Below, piece by piece: positions 44,745 to 52,287 of a stretch of 64,000 bases of DNA. The stretch is taken from positions 434,001 to 498,000 of the forward strand of contig JABCZD010000003.1 in assembly GCA_013289855.1 (NCBI GenBank), given 5' to 3'. Below the pieces are notes generated by a model. That model was not told where the DNA came from and ran no database searches. It saw only the letters and a program-made list of their open reading frames with translations. The stretch's first letter is position 1. Each line of letters starts with the position of its first letter. A program made the translations under genes and the position numbers. Source of the DNA: Acidobacteriota bacterium. Its GTDB lineage: Bacteria; Acidobacteriota; Terriglobia; Acidiferrales; UBA7541.

Positions 44745-44935
44745 GGCCGTGTTCCTTCCAAGGTGTCTCTGATCCCGAACAACGATACTACCGCGCGTAT
44801 TGGTAGTTTAATGCGCAAAGCGACGTGCGCAAAATATCTGCGCGGCGGCAAAGTTAGCGGGGTCGCGGAAGTCATCACCCGCCAAATCGGGTTGGAGTCG
44901 ATGCAAATCGGTGAAAGACGGGATGGGCGCGATTG

Positions 44936-45430
44936 CTACGAGTGAGTGATCAGCGAAACGCAGATGCACTCGCCTTCGTAGGCGAGAGCCAAGGTGACGC
45001 TATCGTGCGGCGAGGCGGTATCCATGGCGTAGTCTTCTCCCGTAATCACCGTCGGCACGGACAACATGCAATGATCCGCCAGGTTGCTGACTTTCGCTTT
45101 GAAATTGCCGGCGATCATGTTGCAAATCTCGCCGAGCGCGTCTCGCGTCATGGCGGGATTTGTTGCCCCGTCCTGGCCAAGCATTAAGGAGGCAAGTTTA
45201 CCGGCCGCGGACCGTGAGCAACGCACGGTGATCATTCCGCGGAGCGCTCCGGCCATGCCGACCATGGCCGTTTGTTCGCCTTGCGCTTCCCCGCCGGGCG
45301 TGGCGACTAGTTCGAGACGTAGGCCAGCCATCAATTCAAAAACTTCCACGGCGGCACACTCCATAATGGATTTCCAGTAGGGATCGAACCGCACGGCCGT
45401 GGGCGAGGAAGTTTTCGTTGCAAGAGTCAC
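44936..45430 (-). CDS. cheX: CheX-like chemotaxis phosphatase
   Basis: 164 residues. The CheC/CheX phosphatase motif is visible as DALGEICNMIAGNFKAKV (E and N are the catalytic pair in the family), followed by LSVPTVITGEDY. CheX dephosphorylates CheY-P. GTG start with GGAGG 6 nt upstream, overlapping the cheY stop (GTGA). Third gene of a cheA-cheY-cheX set. Confidence 0.85.
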   Translation of the reverse strand: MTLATKTSSPTAVRFDPYWKSIMECAAVEVFELMAGLRLELVATPGGEAQGEQTAMVGMAGALRGMITVRCSRSAAGKLASLMLGQDGATNPAMTRDALGEICNMIAGNFKAKVSNLADHCMLSVPTVITGEDYAMDTASPHDSVTLALAYEGECICVSLITHS

Positions 45431-45813
45431 AGACTGCCTCCGAGAAGCGGCGTCACTCGCTCTTTCACTTGTTCCGGGGTGAACGGTTTACGCAGATAGC
45501 CCTTGGCGCCCGCGGAAAGCGCCTCCACCACGCGGGCCTCGCTACCTTCGGTGGTAATCATCACCACGGGAATATTTCTGGCGGATTCGATGGTGGAAAG
45601 ATTTTTCAGAAATTCCAGCCCGTCCATGACCGGCATATTGATGTCGCTGAGGATCATGTCCAGTGAGCCTTTCTGAACTTGCACCAGCGCCTCGGCGCCG
45701 TTGCTGGCTTCCAGAACCTCGGTAAGTTCCAGGCCGGCCTGGCGCAGCGCGCGCTCGACGATTTTGCGCATCACCGAGGAGTCGTCCACAATCAAGACTT
45801 TAAGTTTTTTCAT
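45427..45813 (-). CDS. cheY: CheY-like single-domain response regulator
   Basis: 128 residues, one receiver domain: acidic pocket D10/D11 (VLIVDDSS), phospho-acceptor D56 (MILSDINMPVMDG), Thr in VMITTEG and K109 in YLRKPFT. Accepts phosphate from the CheA encoded just upstream and is dephosphorylated by CheX. ATG has GGAGA upstream. Confidence 0.93.
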   Translation of the reverse strand: MKKLKVLIVDDSSVMRKIVERALRQAGLELTEVLEASNGAEALVQVQKGSLDMILSDINMPVMDGLEFLKNLSTIESARNIPVVMITTEGSEARVVEALSAGAKGYLRKPFTPEQVKERVTPLLGGSL

Positions 45814-45847
45814 ACCTACTCTCCTGACATCGCTTCTTCACTATTCG

Positions 45848-47329
45848 CTACGGCGAAGTAACTCGGGCAAGCCCACCGGTAGCGTAGCGGTCAGCGTCAT
45901 CCGCCACGATTACCGCTGGGACAATAGCCAACGTTAGCGGCACCTTCATTCGGACAGTGGTGCCGATTCCGGCACGGGATACCACTTCAACGGTGCCACC
46001 GATCTTTTCGATATTGCTTTTCACCACGTCCAGGCCAACGCCGCGTCCAGAAACTTTGGTGATGGTCTCCGCAGTGGAGAAGCCCGGTTGGAAAATTAGA
46101 TCGAACAGTTCGCGCTCGCCCATCCGTAACGACTGTTCAACGCCGATCAGGCCTCTTTCGATTCCCTTGCGGCGAATTCTCTCTACGTCAAGTCCCGCGC
46201 CGTCATCGGAAACTTCGACAATCACTTGGGCGCCGACGTGATAGGCGCGGAGTGAGAGCAATCCCTCCGAGCATTTGCCCGCCGCGACGCGCTGATCGGG
46301 AGATTCGATGCCATGGTCGACGGCATTGCGGACCAGATGCGTGAGCGGATCTTTGATGGCTTCGATGATGGATTTGTCGAGCTCGATTTCCTTGCCGACC
46401 ATCTCGATGCGTACGGTTTTGCCGCAGTCCGTGGCCACGTCGCGGACGGTACGGGAGAACTGGCTCCAAATCGCCCCAATCGGCTGCACGCGCGTCTTCA
46501 TCACGCTTGCTTGCAGCTTGGTCGTAATCAGATGAAGCCTCTGGCTAGACGTGACGATGGCGGCGTCTTTGCTGGCGTTGGCAAATTGCACGATTTGATT
46601 GCGTGCGAGTCCCAACTCGCCAACGAGAGTTATTAGAGTGTCGAGCAGTGCCACATCGACGCGAATGGAGGAATCGCCGGCCGCAGAGTGTGCCAGTTGC
46701 TGGATGCGAAGCGCTTCCACGATGTCTTGCGGCTTGACTGCTCCGCGTTCCACGAGGATTTCACCGAGATGCCGAGGGTCGCCTTCGTGTTGAATTTGCA
46801 TCGCGGAAGCGACATCGGCTGCGGTGGCCGTTCCCTCGCAAATGAGGATTTCACCGATCGAGCGAGGCGCGATTTTTTGCGCTACTGATTCTCCAAGGGG
46901 TAACGGCGCAGGTCGCGGCGGAATGGCGGGCGGCGGTCGAGATGCCAGCGGTTGCTCCAGCAGCGTAGTTAATCTGGCGATGAGCGGTGTGTCGTCGCGC
47001 GATCCCTCTGCCCCCGACTTCGCAATCTGTTCCAGGATGCGACGAATGGCATCAACCATCTGCAGCAAGACTGTGGTCGCTTCCGGGTTAAGCTTCGCCT
47101 TCCCGTCCCGCAACTTACTCAATAGGTTTTCGCCGACATGCGCCAGGGATTCCAGTTTGGTGAATCCCAGAAACGCGGACGCGCCTTTGAGATTGTGGAT
47201 GTTGCGGAAAACGCTCGCGAGCCGCTCGCGATTGGTGGGATCCTCTTCGAGTTGCACAAGTTCGCGATCCAGCACGTCAAGTTTCTCATTACTTTCCACG
47301 AGAAACTCGCGAACGATTTCATCGCTCAT
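45848..47329 (-). CDS. cheA: CheA-type histidine kinase lacking P5, with an added mid-domain
   Basis: 493 residues. HPt (P1) domain with His45 in NIHNLKGASAFLG. In place of P2 there is a ~65-residue segment (GEILICEGTATAADVASAMQ, LGEILVERGAVKPQDIVEAL) that resembles the GspE/MshEN N-terminal repeat. P3 dimerisation (LLDTLITLVGELGLARNQIV) and P4 ATPase follow: HLVRNAVDHGIE (N box), VSDDGAGLD, GRGVGLDVVKSNI and GTTVRMKVPLTLAIVPAVIV. The protein stops 16 residues later, where the CheW-like P5 domain should begin, and cheY starts 34 nt on. Without P5 and with no CheW or receptor nearby it cannot dock to arrays in the usual way. Probably a non-chemotaxis Che system. Confidence 0.88.
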   Translation of the reverse strand: MSDEIVREFLVESNEKLDVLDRELVQLEEDPTNRERLASVFRNIHNLKGASAFLGFTKLESLAHVGENLLSKLRDGKAKLNPEATTVLLQMVDAIRRILEQIAKSGAEGSRDDTPLIARLTTLLEQPLASRPPPAIPPRPAPLPLGESVAQKIAPRSIGEILICEGTATAADVASAMQIQHEGDPRHLGEILVERGAVKPQDIVEALRIQQLAHSAAGDSSIRVDVALLDTLITLVGELGLARNQIVQFANASKDAAIVTSSQRLHLITTKLQASVMKTRVQPIGAIWSQFSRTVRDVATDCGKTVRIEMVGKEIELDKSIIEAIKDPLTHLVRNAVDHGIESPDQRVAAGKCSEGLLSLRAYHVGAQVIVEVSDDGAGLDVERIRRKGIERGLIGVEQSLRMGERELFDLIFQPGFSTAETITKVSGRGVGLDVVKSNIEKIGGTVEVVSRAGIGTTVRMKVPLTLAIVPAVIVADDADRYATGGLARVTSP

Positions 47330-47748
47330 GCGTGTGGGACCTCGTAGGTCAAAGGCGGGAGCAACTGTCGGCTCAAGGGCGGCTCAAGGGAGGCCAAGAG
47401 TCACGCGTCTCTGGAAGGAGAGCAATTTGCCTGCCAGCTCGAAAGCTGCGGCTGGCGACGCGTTCACGGGAAGATTAAGGAATGCTTAGCGTTTTGTTTT
47501 TTTAAATCACAAAGTGTGGAAAGAGGAGGGCGTGTGCGTGGAGGAACGGAGTGAGCGAGGCGAGATGGGGCGCAGCATGCCGCGCCCCATACAAGACACG
47601 GAGCACAGGCAGGAGTGCCTGTGCTACGAACGACTCGCGCGGCGTGCTGCGGTGTTTCAGTTCGGGTTCCAGTTTTGGGAAAATCCCGAACGGAATTTTC
47701 CGGGTCAGCAGTTATGTGGTTGAGGTTGGCGATGATCGTCGCGAGAGG
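47330..47748. other. Intergenic region with REP-like hairpins
   Basis: 419 bp upstream of cheA. Holds ATGGGGCGC-N8-GCGCCCCAT (47565-47590) and AGCACAGGCA-GGAG-TGCCTGTGCT (47602-47625), followed by ACGAA. No gene is convincing. Confidence 0.6.
47565..47630. repeat. REP-like double hairpin element
   Basis: Two perfect hairpins (9-bp and 10-bp stems) in tandem and then CTACGAA. Same architecture and ending as the element at 17500-17575. Confidence 0.6.
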
Positions 47749-48501
47749 TTAGCGGCTGGAAACCATCATCTCGTGGTCGTGGTCGTCGATGTGGACGTGC
47801 ACTCGTTCTTGCGGGGGCTGCTCGATCTTTTGCGCAGCCTTTTCAATGTGAAAACGAAAGTACGCGTACATCAGGTACATCGCCGGGGCCATGAAGAGCG
47901 ATGAAATCCATCCCGTGGTGCGACTGGACGCGGTGATCAAGGCAGCTAGCGCGGCGCCGAGAAGGTAGTACGGGAATGACCATCCGTGACATTCGCGCCA
48001 AACGGCCAAGAAGTTTTTCTGCTCAACCAGGGCGATCACTCCGGAGACCAATCCGGTATCGCACACGAAGAAAATAATCGCGGCCGGAACGACCAAGAGG
48101 ACGAGGGAATTGGGCGCAAACTTCTGGGTTATGGCGTGAGAGCCGAACCACGCGGCGCCGGCGCTGGCGGAGAGCGTCGCTACGTTGAAGGCCACCTGAA
48201 CGGGCCGCGGACTCTTCTTCGCACCCCAAACGCACTGCACTAACGCAGCGGCGGAGGCCAGGACGACGGTCTCGGAAAAACTAAACGCGGCAACACCAAT
48301 CAGGATGAATACGAAACTGCCGGAGATGGTTCCGGTGACGCCGGGGAGCTTGACTTTCCAAGTGGCGGCCAGCGATCCGAGCAGCAGGAAGGTAATGAAG
48401 CGGGCGGGATCGTCGGAGTTCCATTGTAGGAGTGCGACGGCGAGTAATGCGAAGCCAAGCATGGTTACGCAGGCGATGTAGGCTTTAGCGAACGTGTTCA
48501 T
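47749..48501 (-). CDS. Stand-alone MASE-like membrane sensor domain protein
   Basis: 250 residues with about seven or eight membrane helices and a His/Asp-rich cytoplasmic tail (ERVHVHIDDHDHEMM). It aligns by eye with the N-terminal membrane domain of the HD-GYP/GGDEF protein at 52288-54732: WKVKLPGVTGT versus MKIKLPGVTGT, FILIG, SETVVLASAAALVQC versus AETLVISLAGTLVQC, and FNVATLSASAG versus FNVASMSTAVG. No output domain is attached. It may be a decoy, a partner, or the ancestral transporter-like module. ATG 48501 is followed by a hydrophobic helix; AGGAGA lies 5 nt upstream. Confidence 0.75.
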   Translation of the reverse strand: MNTFAKAYIACVTMLGFALLAVALLQWNSDDPARFITFLLLGSLAATWKVKLPGVTGTISGSFVFILIGVAAFSFSETVVLASAAALVQCVWGAKKSPRPVQVAFNVATLSASAGAAWFGSHAITQKFAPNSLVLLVVPAAIIFFVCDTGLVSGVIALVEQKNFLAVWRECHGWSFPYYLLGAALAALITASSRTTGWISSLFMAPAMYLMYAYFRFHIEKAAQKIEQPPQERVHVHIDDHDHEMMVSSR

Positions 48502-48533
48502 GGGTCTTCTCCTTTCTTTGTTTCGCTAACCTA

Positions 48534-50627
48534 CTAATTCGAATCCCCGCCGTCACCGTCGGTGAGGGCCTGGGTGGCGGAGTTACCCCAGATAACGCTG
48601 TTGCCCCAGATGACGCTGAAGCCCGCGTCGGCGGAGTTACCCCAGATTACGGAGTTGCCCCAGATGACGGAGAGTCCGGAGAGAGGGTCGGTGCCGGATA
48701 AAACGGAGTTGCCCCAGACGACGGCATTGCCCCAAATGACGGAGTTGCCCCAGATGACGGAGGCGGCGCTAACCGTAAGAGTGATATTGCCGTTGGCGGG
48801 ATTGATGGTTACGGTTGGAGATTCCGCAACGCCGACGGTGGCCGGGGCTAGCGCGGTGTTGGCCAGTGCGGCGGTAACGTCCAGTTCACCCGCGCCGACG
48901 GCGAAAATATCGTGCTGCTCGTTGTAGGCGAGGCCCGTGAAGGCCGCGATGGCACGCGCGTAGTGTTGATAGCCCTTGTAGGCGGAAAGCATCAGGCGGG
49001 CTTTGATTTGGTCGGGGGTAAGCGCGGGATTCTGCTGCAGCATCAGGGCGACCGCACCACTTACCACCGGGGTGGCCATGCTGGTGCCGCTTAAAGTCAT
49101 GTAGGATGGTTGGCCCACCGCGCTGCTGCAGGTGCCTGACGAGTTGCAGGGATATACGTCAAATTGCGGATAGCTCGTAGCCAAGGTGCTGCCCGGGGCG
49201 AGCAGCGAAGTAATGTTGTTGCCCGGTGCGACGAGGTCGGGCTTGACGATATGGTCGATGAGCGTGGGACCTTTGGAGCTGTAGCTGGCGATCTGTTCGT
49301 TGGCCTCAGTGTAAGGAGCAACGACGCTGGTGGCTCCGACGGTGATGACGTAGGGGTCGTTTCCCGGCACGCCAATCGTACCGTAGCCATTCTCGCTGTA
49401 GGTATCGTCGCGACCGGAATTTCCCGCCGCGGCGACCACCACGATGCCAGCGTTCCATGCGGCTTCGACAGCTTGGTCGAGAGGATCGATGGTGTAGGAC
49501 TCGTAAACCGCGCGACCCAAAGAGAGATTGATTACGCGGATGTTGTAGGTGTTCTTTAGTTGAATGGCTTGCTGAATCGCGGCGATGACCACGCTGTCCG
49601 TGCTGCTGCCGTTTTGATCCAAGACGCGCAGATTCACAATCTGCACGTTGGGTGCGATGCCCTGATATTCCGTGGGATAACCGCTCGTGCCGGCTGCGGA
49701 ACTCGCTCCGTTGCCGCCCAGGATGCCGGCGACGTGCGTGCCGTGGCCATATTCGTCCGAAGTGTTGGAATCTCCCGGCACAAAGCTTTGGCTATAAACG
49801 ATGCGCGAGCTTTGTTGATTGTAGGTATTGAGATCGGGATGGCTGTACACGCCGCTGTCGATTACCGCAACGCCGACGCCGGTGCCGTCCCAGCCAGCGC
49901 TGAACGCGACGTTATCGTTGACCGCGAAATTGTAATGGTCCATGGTGCGGCGGATTTGGCGGTCTGGGGAGATGTAGGCGATGTTGGGGTTCTGCGCGAT
50001 CTGAGAGAGGGCGCCGGCGGGGACGGAGTAGACTGCGGCTTTCACTACGTTCAGGTCCGCGATATGGGAGCCGCCCTGATTCGTGACTACCTGGTGATTC
50101 TCGTCCGTGGGGCCGTCGAGATATTGCACGATCACTTTTACGGTTGAGGTGGGGTCAAGGTTCTGCAAGTCTTGCGAGAGTTTCTGTTGCGGCAGCAGAA
50201 GAGCGGTGGCGGGGTAGTTGGAGGCCGCGTCTGGGCTGGCGCGCTGCGTGTCATCGCGGCTGATAGCCACGATGTTGGCATCTTTGGCGATTTCGTCTAA
50301 TGCGCTGGCGGGGACGGCGTAGGATTCTGTGGTCTTCGCGGCGGTGCCGTCGGGATTGATCGGGGAGCCCTTTAACTCTCCGCCGAGGCTTTGGATTTTT
50401 TGGTGTTGTTCGGCGGTCGGCGGGGCCTTGAAGTGAATCAGGACGTTTACGGAGGAGGACGGGTCGACGGTCTTCAGGCTCTGGGAAATTTTCTCGCTGC
50501 TGGCCAGCAAGGGAGCTGCGGCGAACAGGGCGCAGAACAGCAGCACCACGAAACGCGTGCCCCAGCCCGCTCCGCGCAAAGTGCGCTGCGGGTTGGCCGT
50601 CGAGATTTCCGAGCTATGGTCGATCAC
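48534..50627 (-). CDS. Exported subtilisin-like (S8) protease with VIWGNS repeats
   Basis: 697 residues. Signal segment FVVLLFCALFAAAPLLASS; two I9-like propeptide units (VNVLIHFKAPPTAEQHQKIQ and VKVIVQYLDGPTDENHQVV); S8 catalytic domain with Asp in VAVIDSGVYSHPD (about 254), His in GHGTHVAGILGG (about 296), Ser in LSGTSMATPVVSGAVAL (about 512). The C-terminus carries about eight copies of [S/A]V[I/V]WGNS (residues about 620-685) and an acidic end. GTG at 50627 has AGGAG 7 nt upstream; the ATG further up would add a non-signal-like stretch and overlap the promoter. Transcribed from a sigma54 promoter at 50724-50739. Confidence 0.88.
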   Translation of the reverse strand: MIDHSSEISTANPQRTLRGAGWGTRFVVLLFCALFAAAPLLASSEKISQSLKTVDPSSSVNVLIHFKAPPTAEQHQKIQSLGGELKGSPINPDGTAAKTTESYAVPASALDEIAKDANIVAISRDDTQRASPDAASNYPATALLLPQQKLSQDLQNLDPTSTVKVIVQYLDGPTDENHQVVTNQGGSHIADLNVVKAAVYSVPAGALSQIAQNPNIAYISPDRQIRRTMDHYNFAVNDNVAFSAGWDGTGVGVAVIDSGVYSHPDLNTYNQQSSRIVYSQSFVPGDSNTSDEYGHGTHVAGILGGNGASSAAGTSGYPTEYQGIAPNVQIVNLRVLDQNGSSTDSVVIAAIQQAIQLKNTYNIRVINLSLGRAVYESYTIDPLDQAVEAAWNAGIVVVAAAGNSGRDDTYSENGYGTIGVPGNDPYVITVGATSVVAPYTEANEQIASYSSKGPTLIDHIVKPDLVAPGNNITSLLAPGSTLATSYPQFDVYPCNSSGTCSSAVGQPSYMTLSGTSMATPVVSGAVALMLQQNPALTPDQIKARLMLSAYKGYQHYARAIAAFTGLAYNEQHDIFAVGAGELDVTAALANTALAPATVGVAESPTVTINPANGNITLTVSAASVIWGNSVIWGNAVVWGNSVLSGTDPLSGLSVIWGNSVIWGNSADAGFSVIWGNSVIWGNSATQALTDGDGGDSN
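48570..48770 (-). repeat. Coding repeat: VIWGNS units
   Basis: A CTGGGGCAACTCnGTnAT-type unit recurs about eight times in the 3' part of the subtilase gene, in three clusters separated by LSGTDPLSGL and ADAGF spacers. Codon choice varies between copies, so the units are partly diverged rather than freshly expanded. Confidence 0.8.
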
Positions 50628-50723
50628 CGATGTTCTCCTGAAGCTGCCCTGCTGCGGTTCTGGGGCGCGAACGGCAAAAAGAGAGCCACACCCCGGTACA
50701 AAAGATTCCGACGCAAGGGAGAT

Positions 50724-50739
50724 TGCAACCACCCTGCCA
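50724..50739 (-). promoter_or_regulatory. Sigma54 -24/-12 promoter of the subtilase gene
   Basis: On the minus strand the sequence is TGGCAGGGTGGTTGCA: GG and GC are separated by exactly 10 nt and TTGCA matches the -12 element fully. Expected transcription start is about 12 nt on, giving an ~85-nt leader before GTG 50627. Confidence 0.82.
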
Positions 50740-50797
50740 AGTCCCGGGAATCCCGTAAATGCATAAGAAATATTGGTTTAGCCAGATAAGGCCATCC

Positions 50798-50819
50798 TGT
50801 CCGGGTGGACAAGTTGTCC
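50798..50819. promoter_or_regulatory. Upstream activating sites for a sigma54 activator
   Basis: TGTCC-GGGT-GGACA (50798-50811) and GGACA-AGT-TGTCC (50807-50819) share a half-site. They lie about 60-80 bp upstream of the -24 element, the usual distance for an enhancer-binding protein. Confidence 0.7.
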
Positions 50820-50980
50820 CATGAACCCGGCCGAGGGGGCAGGATTAGAGGGTAAGTCGCGCGGTTTATGACGATTGCGAGGAAACGTCAAGTTGTCAAC
50901 GAGGGGTCAACTTCATGCGAGGGGAACGCGGACGCACTACGGCTCATGTATTTACTAGAAAACTAAAGAGATAATGGGAA

Positions 50981-51973
50981 CTAGCAGGCGGCTAGAGCCG
51001 CGGAGGAATGCTCCTTCGCGGAATAGATCTTCAGTTTGCGGCTGAGGGTGCGGCGCGAAATCCCGAGAGACTCTGCAGCCTTCCCTTGCTGGCCGCCGGT
51101 GCGATCCAGGGCTTGCAGAATCATGCGGCGTTCTACTTCTTCGAGCGTCGAGCCTTCGAGCGCGCCTTCCGCCGCTGCGATACGCAGCGAGTCAGTAACA
51201 AAACCTTCGGGAAGATCGCGGACCTGAATGCAACCGTCGGAAGCAAAAATTGCGGCGCGAATCACCACGTTGCGCAGCTCGCGCACATTTCCGCTCCAGG
51301 AGTGGGACAGAAGCGCTGCTCCCGCTTCAGGAGAAAAACGCAACGAACATCCGTGTTGAGCCAGAAAAAACTCCGCGAGCGGAAGAATGTCCTCCGGGCG
51401 TTCGCGCAGCGGCGGAACGTGCACTTTGACTTCACACAGGCGGTGAAACAAATCCGCGCGAAAGCGGCCTAGTCCGATGGCTTCTTCCAGGTCTTGATTG
51501 GTGGCCGTGATGATGCGCACTTTGACGGAGGTTTTCTTCGTGCCGCCGAGCTTGTAGTATGGAGCGCCGTCGAGCACGCGCAAAAGTTTTACTTGCATGC
51601 GGGCGTCGAGCTCGCCGACTTCGTCGAGAAATAATGTGCCCTCGTCCGCTAATTCGAAAAGGCCCTTTTTCGCGACGTCTGCGCCGCTGAACGCGCCCTT
51701 TTCATATCCAAACAGTTCGCTTTCGACCAGGTGTTCCGGCAGCGCGCCACAATTCACGTCTACCCAGGGCATGCTGCAACGCAAAGAGTATTGATGAATG
51801 GCTTTGGAGACGATTTCCTTGCCAACGCCGCTTTCCCCGGTAACCAGCACCGCGGCGCCGCTTTGCGCGATGCGCGGGATGCGCTCCATGAGCTGCCGCA
51901 TGGCAGCGCTACGAATGACCGCTGGAGTTCCGAGAAACTGCAGGGCCTCAGGACTTTCGCTCTTGCCGTTCAT
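50981..51973 (-). CDS. Sigma54-dependent transcriptional activator without receiver domain
   Basis: 330 residues. Starts almost directly with the AAA+ domain: VTGESGVGKEIVSKAIH (Walker A, about 45), FGYEKGAFSGAD (the sigma54-contacting GAFTGA loop with T to S), GTLFLDEVGELD (Walker B), LFHRLCEVKVHVPPLRERPEDI and WSGNVRELRN. A Fis-type helix-turn-helix ends the protein (GKAAESLGISRRTLSRKLK, about 295-315). No N-terminal sensor means it may be constitutively active or controlled by a partner protein. Divergent from the HD-GYP gene and upstream of the subtilase gene that bears a sigma54 promoter. Confidence 0.9.
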   Translation of the reverse strand: MNGKSESPEALQFLGTPAVIRSAAMRQLMERIPRIAQSGAAVLVTGESGVGKEIVSKAIHQYSLRCSMPWVDVNCGALPEHLVESELFGYEKGAFSGADVAKKGLFELADEGTLFLDEVGELDARMQVKLLRVLDGAPYYKLGGTKKTSVKVRIITATNQDLEEAIGLGRFRADLFHRLCEVKVHVPPLRERPEDILPLAEFFLAQHGCSLRFSPEAGAALLSHSWSGNVRELRNVVIRAAIFASDGCIQVRDLPEGFVTDSLRIAAAEGALEGSTLEEVERRMILQALDRTGGQQGKAAESLGISRRTLSRKLKIYSAKEHSSAALAAC

Positions 51974-52287
51974 GGAAGAGACAATAGGTTGCGGGGTGCC
52001 AGAGGGTCCATAGTACCAACAGGCTGGGTACCTAGAACCTTCGTACTTATAGTAAAGTACTTAAAATCAGCAATATACGACCCCGACTGCCGGGCGTCTG
52101 CAGTCGCCATTTGAGACAATCTGGCACATTCCAAGCGACTCATTGTCCAGCGCCGCAGTTGTCACTGTCCTCTTTAGGCCGGTCTTCCACGCTAAGTCAT
52201 TGATCCAACGCACGATCGGCGCCGCCAACCACCTCCTGCGTCGTGGCAAGCCGCTTGCACTCTACCTTGGCAAAGGTGGCTTGCTCG
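51974..52287. other. Divergent intergenic region (sigma54 activator / HD-GYP gene)
   Basis: 314 bp. Contains a sigma70-like promoter for the activator (52046-52073) and GTACTT-ATAGTA-AAGTAC (52043-52060), an inverted repeat overlapping its -10. On the plus strand TGGCACATTCCAAGC (52122-52136) keeps GG-N10-GC spacing but lacks TTGC. No gene seen. Confidence 0.5.
52046..52073 (-). promoter_or_regulatory. Sigma70-like promoter of the sigma54 activator gene
   Basis: Minus strand: TTGCTG, 16-bp spacer, TATAAG (5 of 6 to TATAAT), about 65 nt before the ATG at 51973. Confidence 0.45.

Larger units (their letters stand above)
50628..50980. other. Regulatory region between the sigma54 activator and subtilase genes
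   Basis: 353 bp. Contains the sigma54 core promoter (50724-50739) and two overlapping palindromes (50798-50819). Nothing else seen. Confidence 0.7.

Noticed and set aside
52122..52136. Possible sigma54 promoter for the HD-GYP gene
   Set aside because: GG-N10-GC spacing is right but the -12 element reads AAGC instead of TTGC, so too weak to call.
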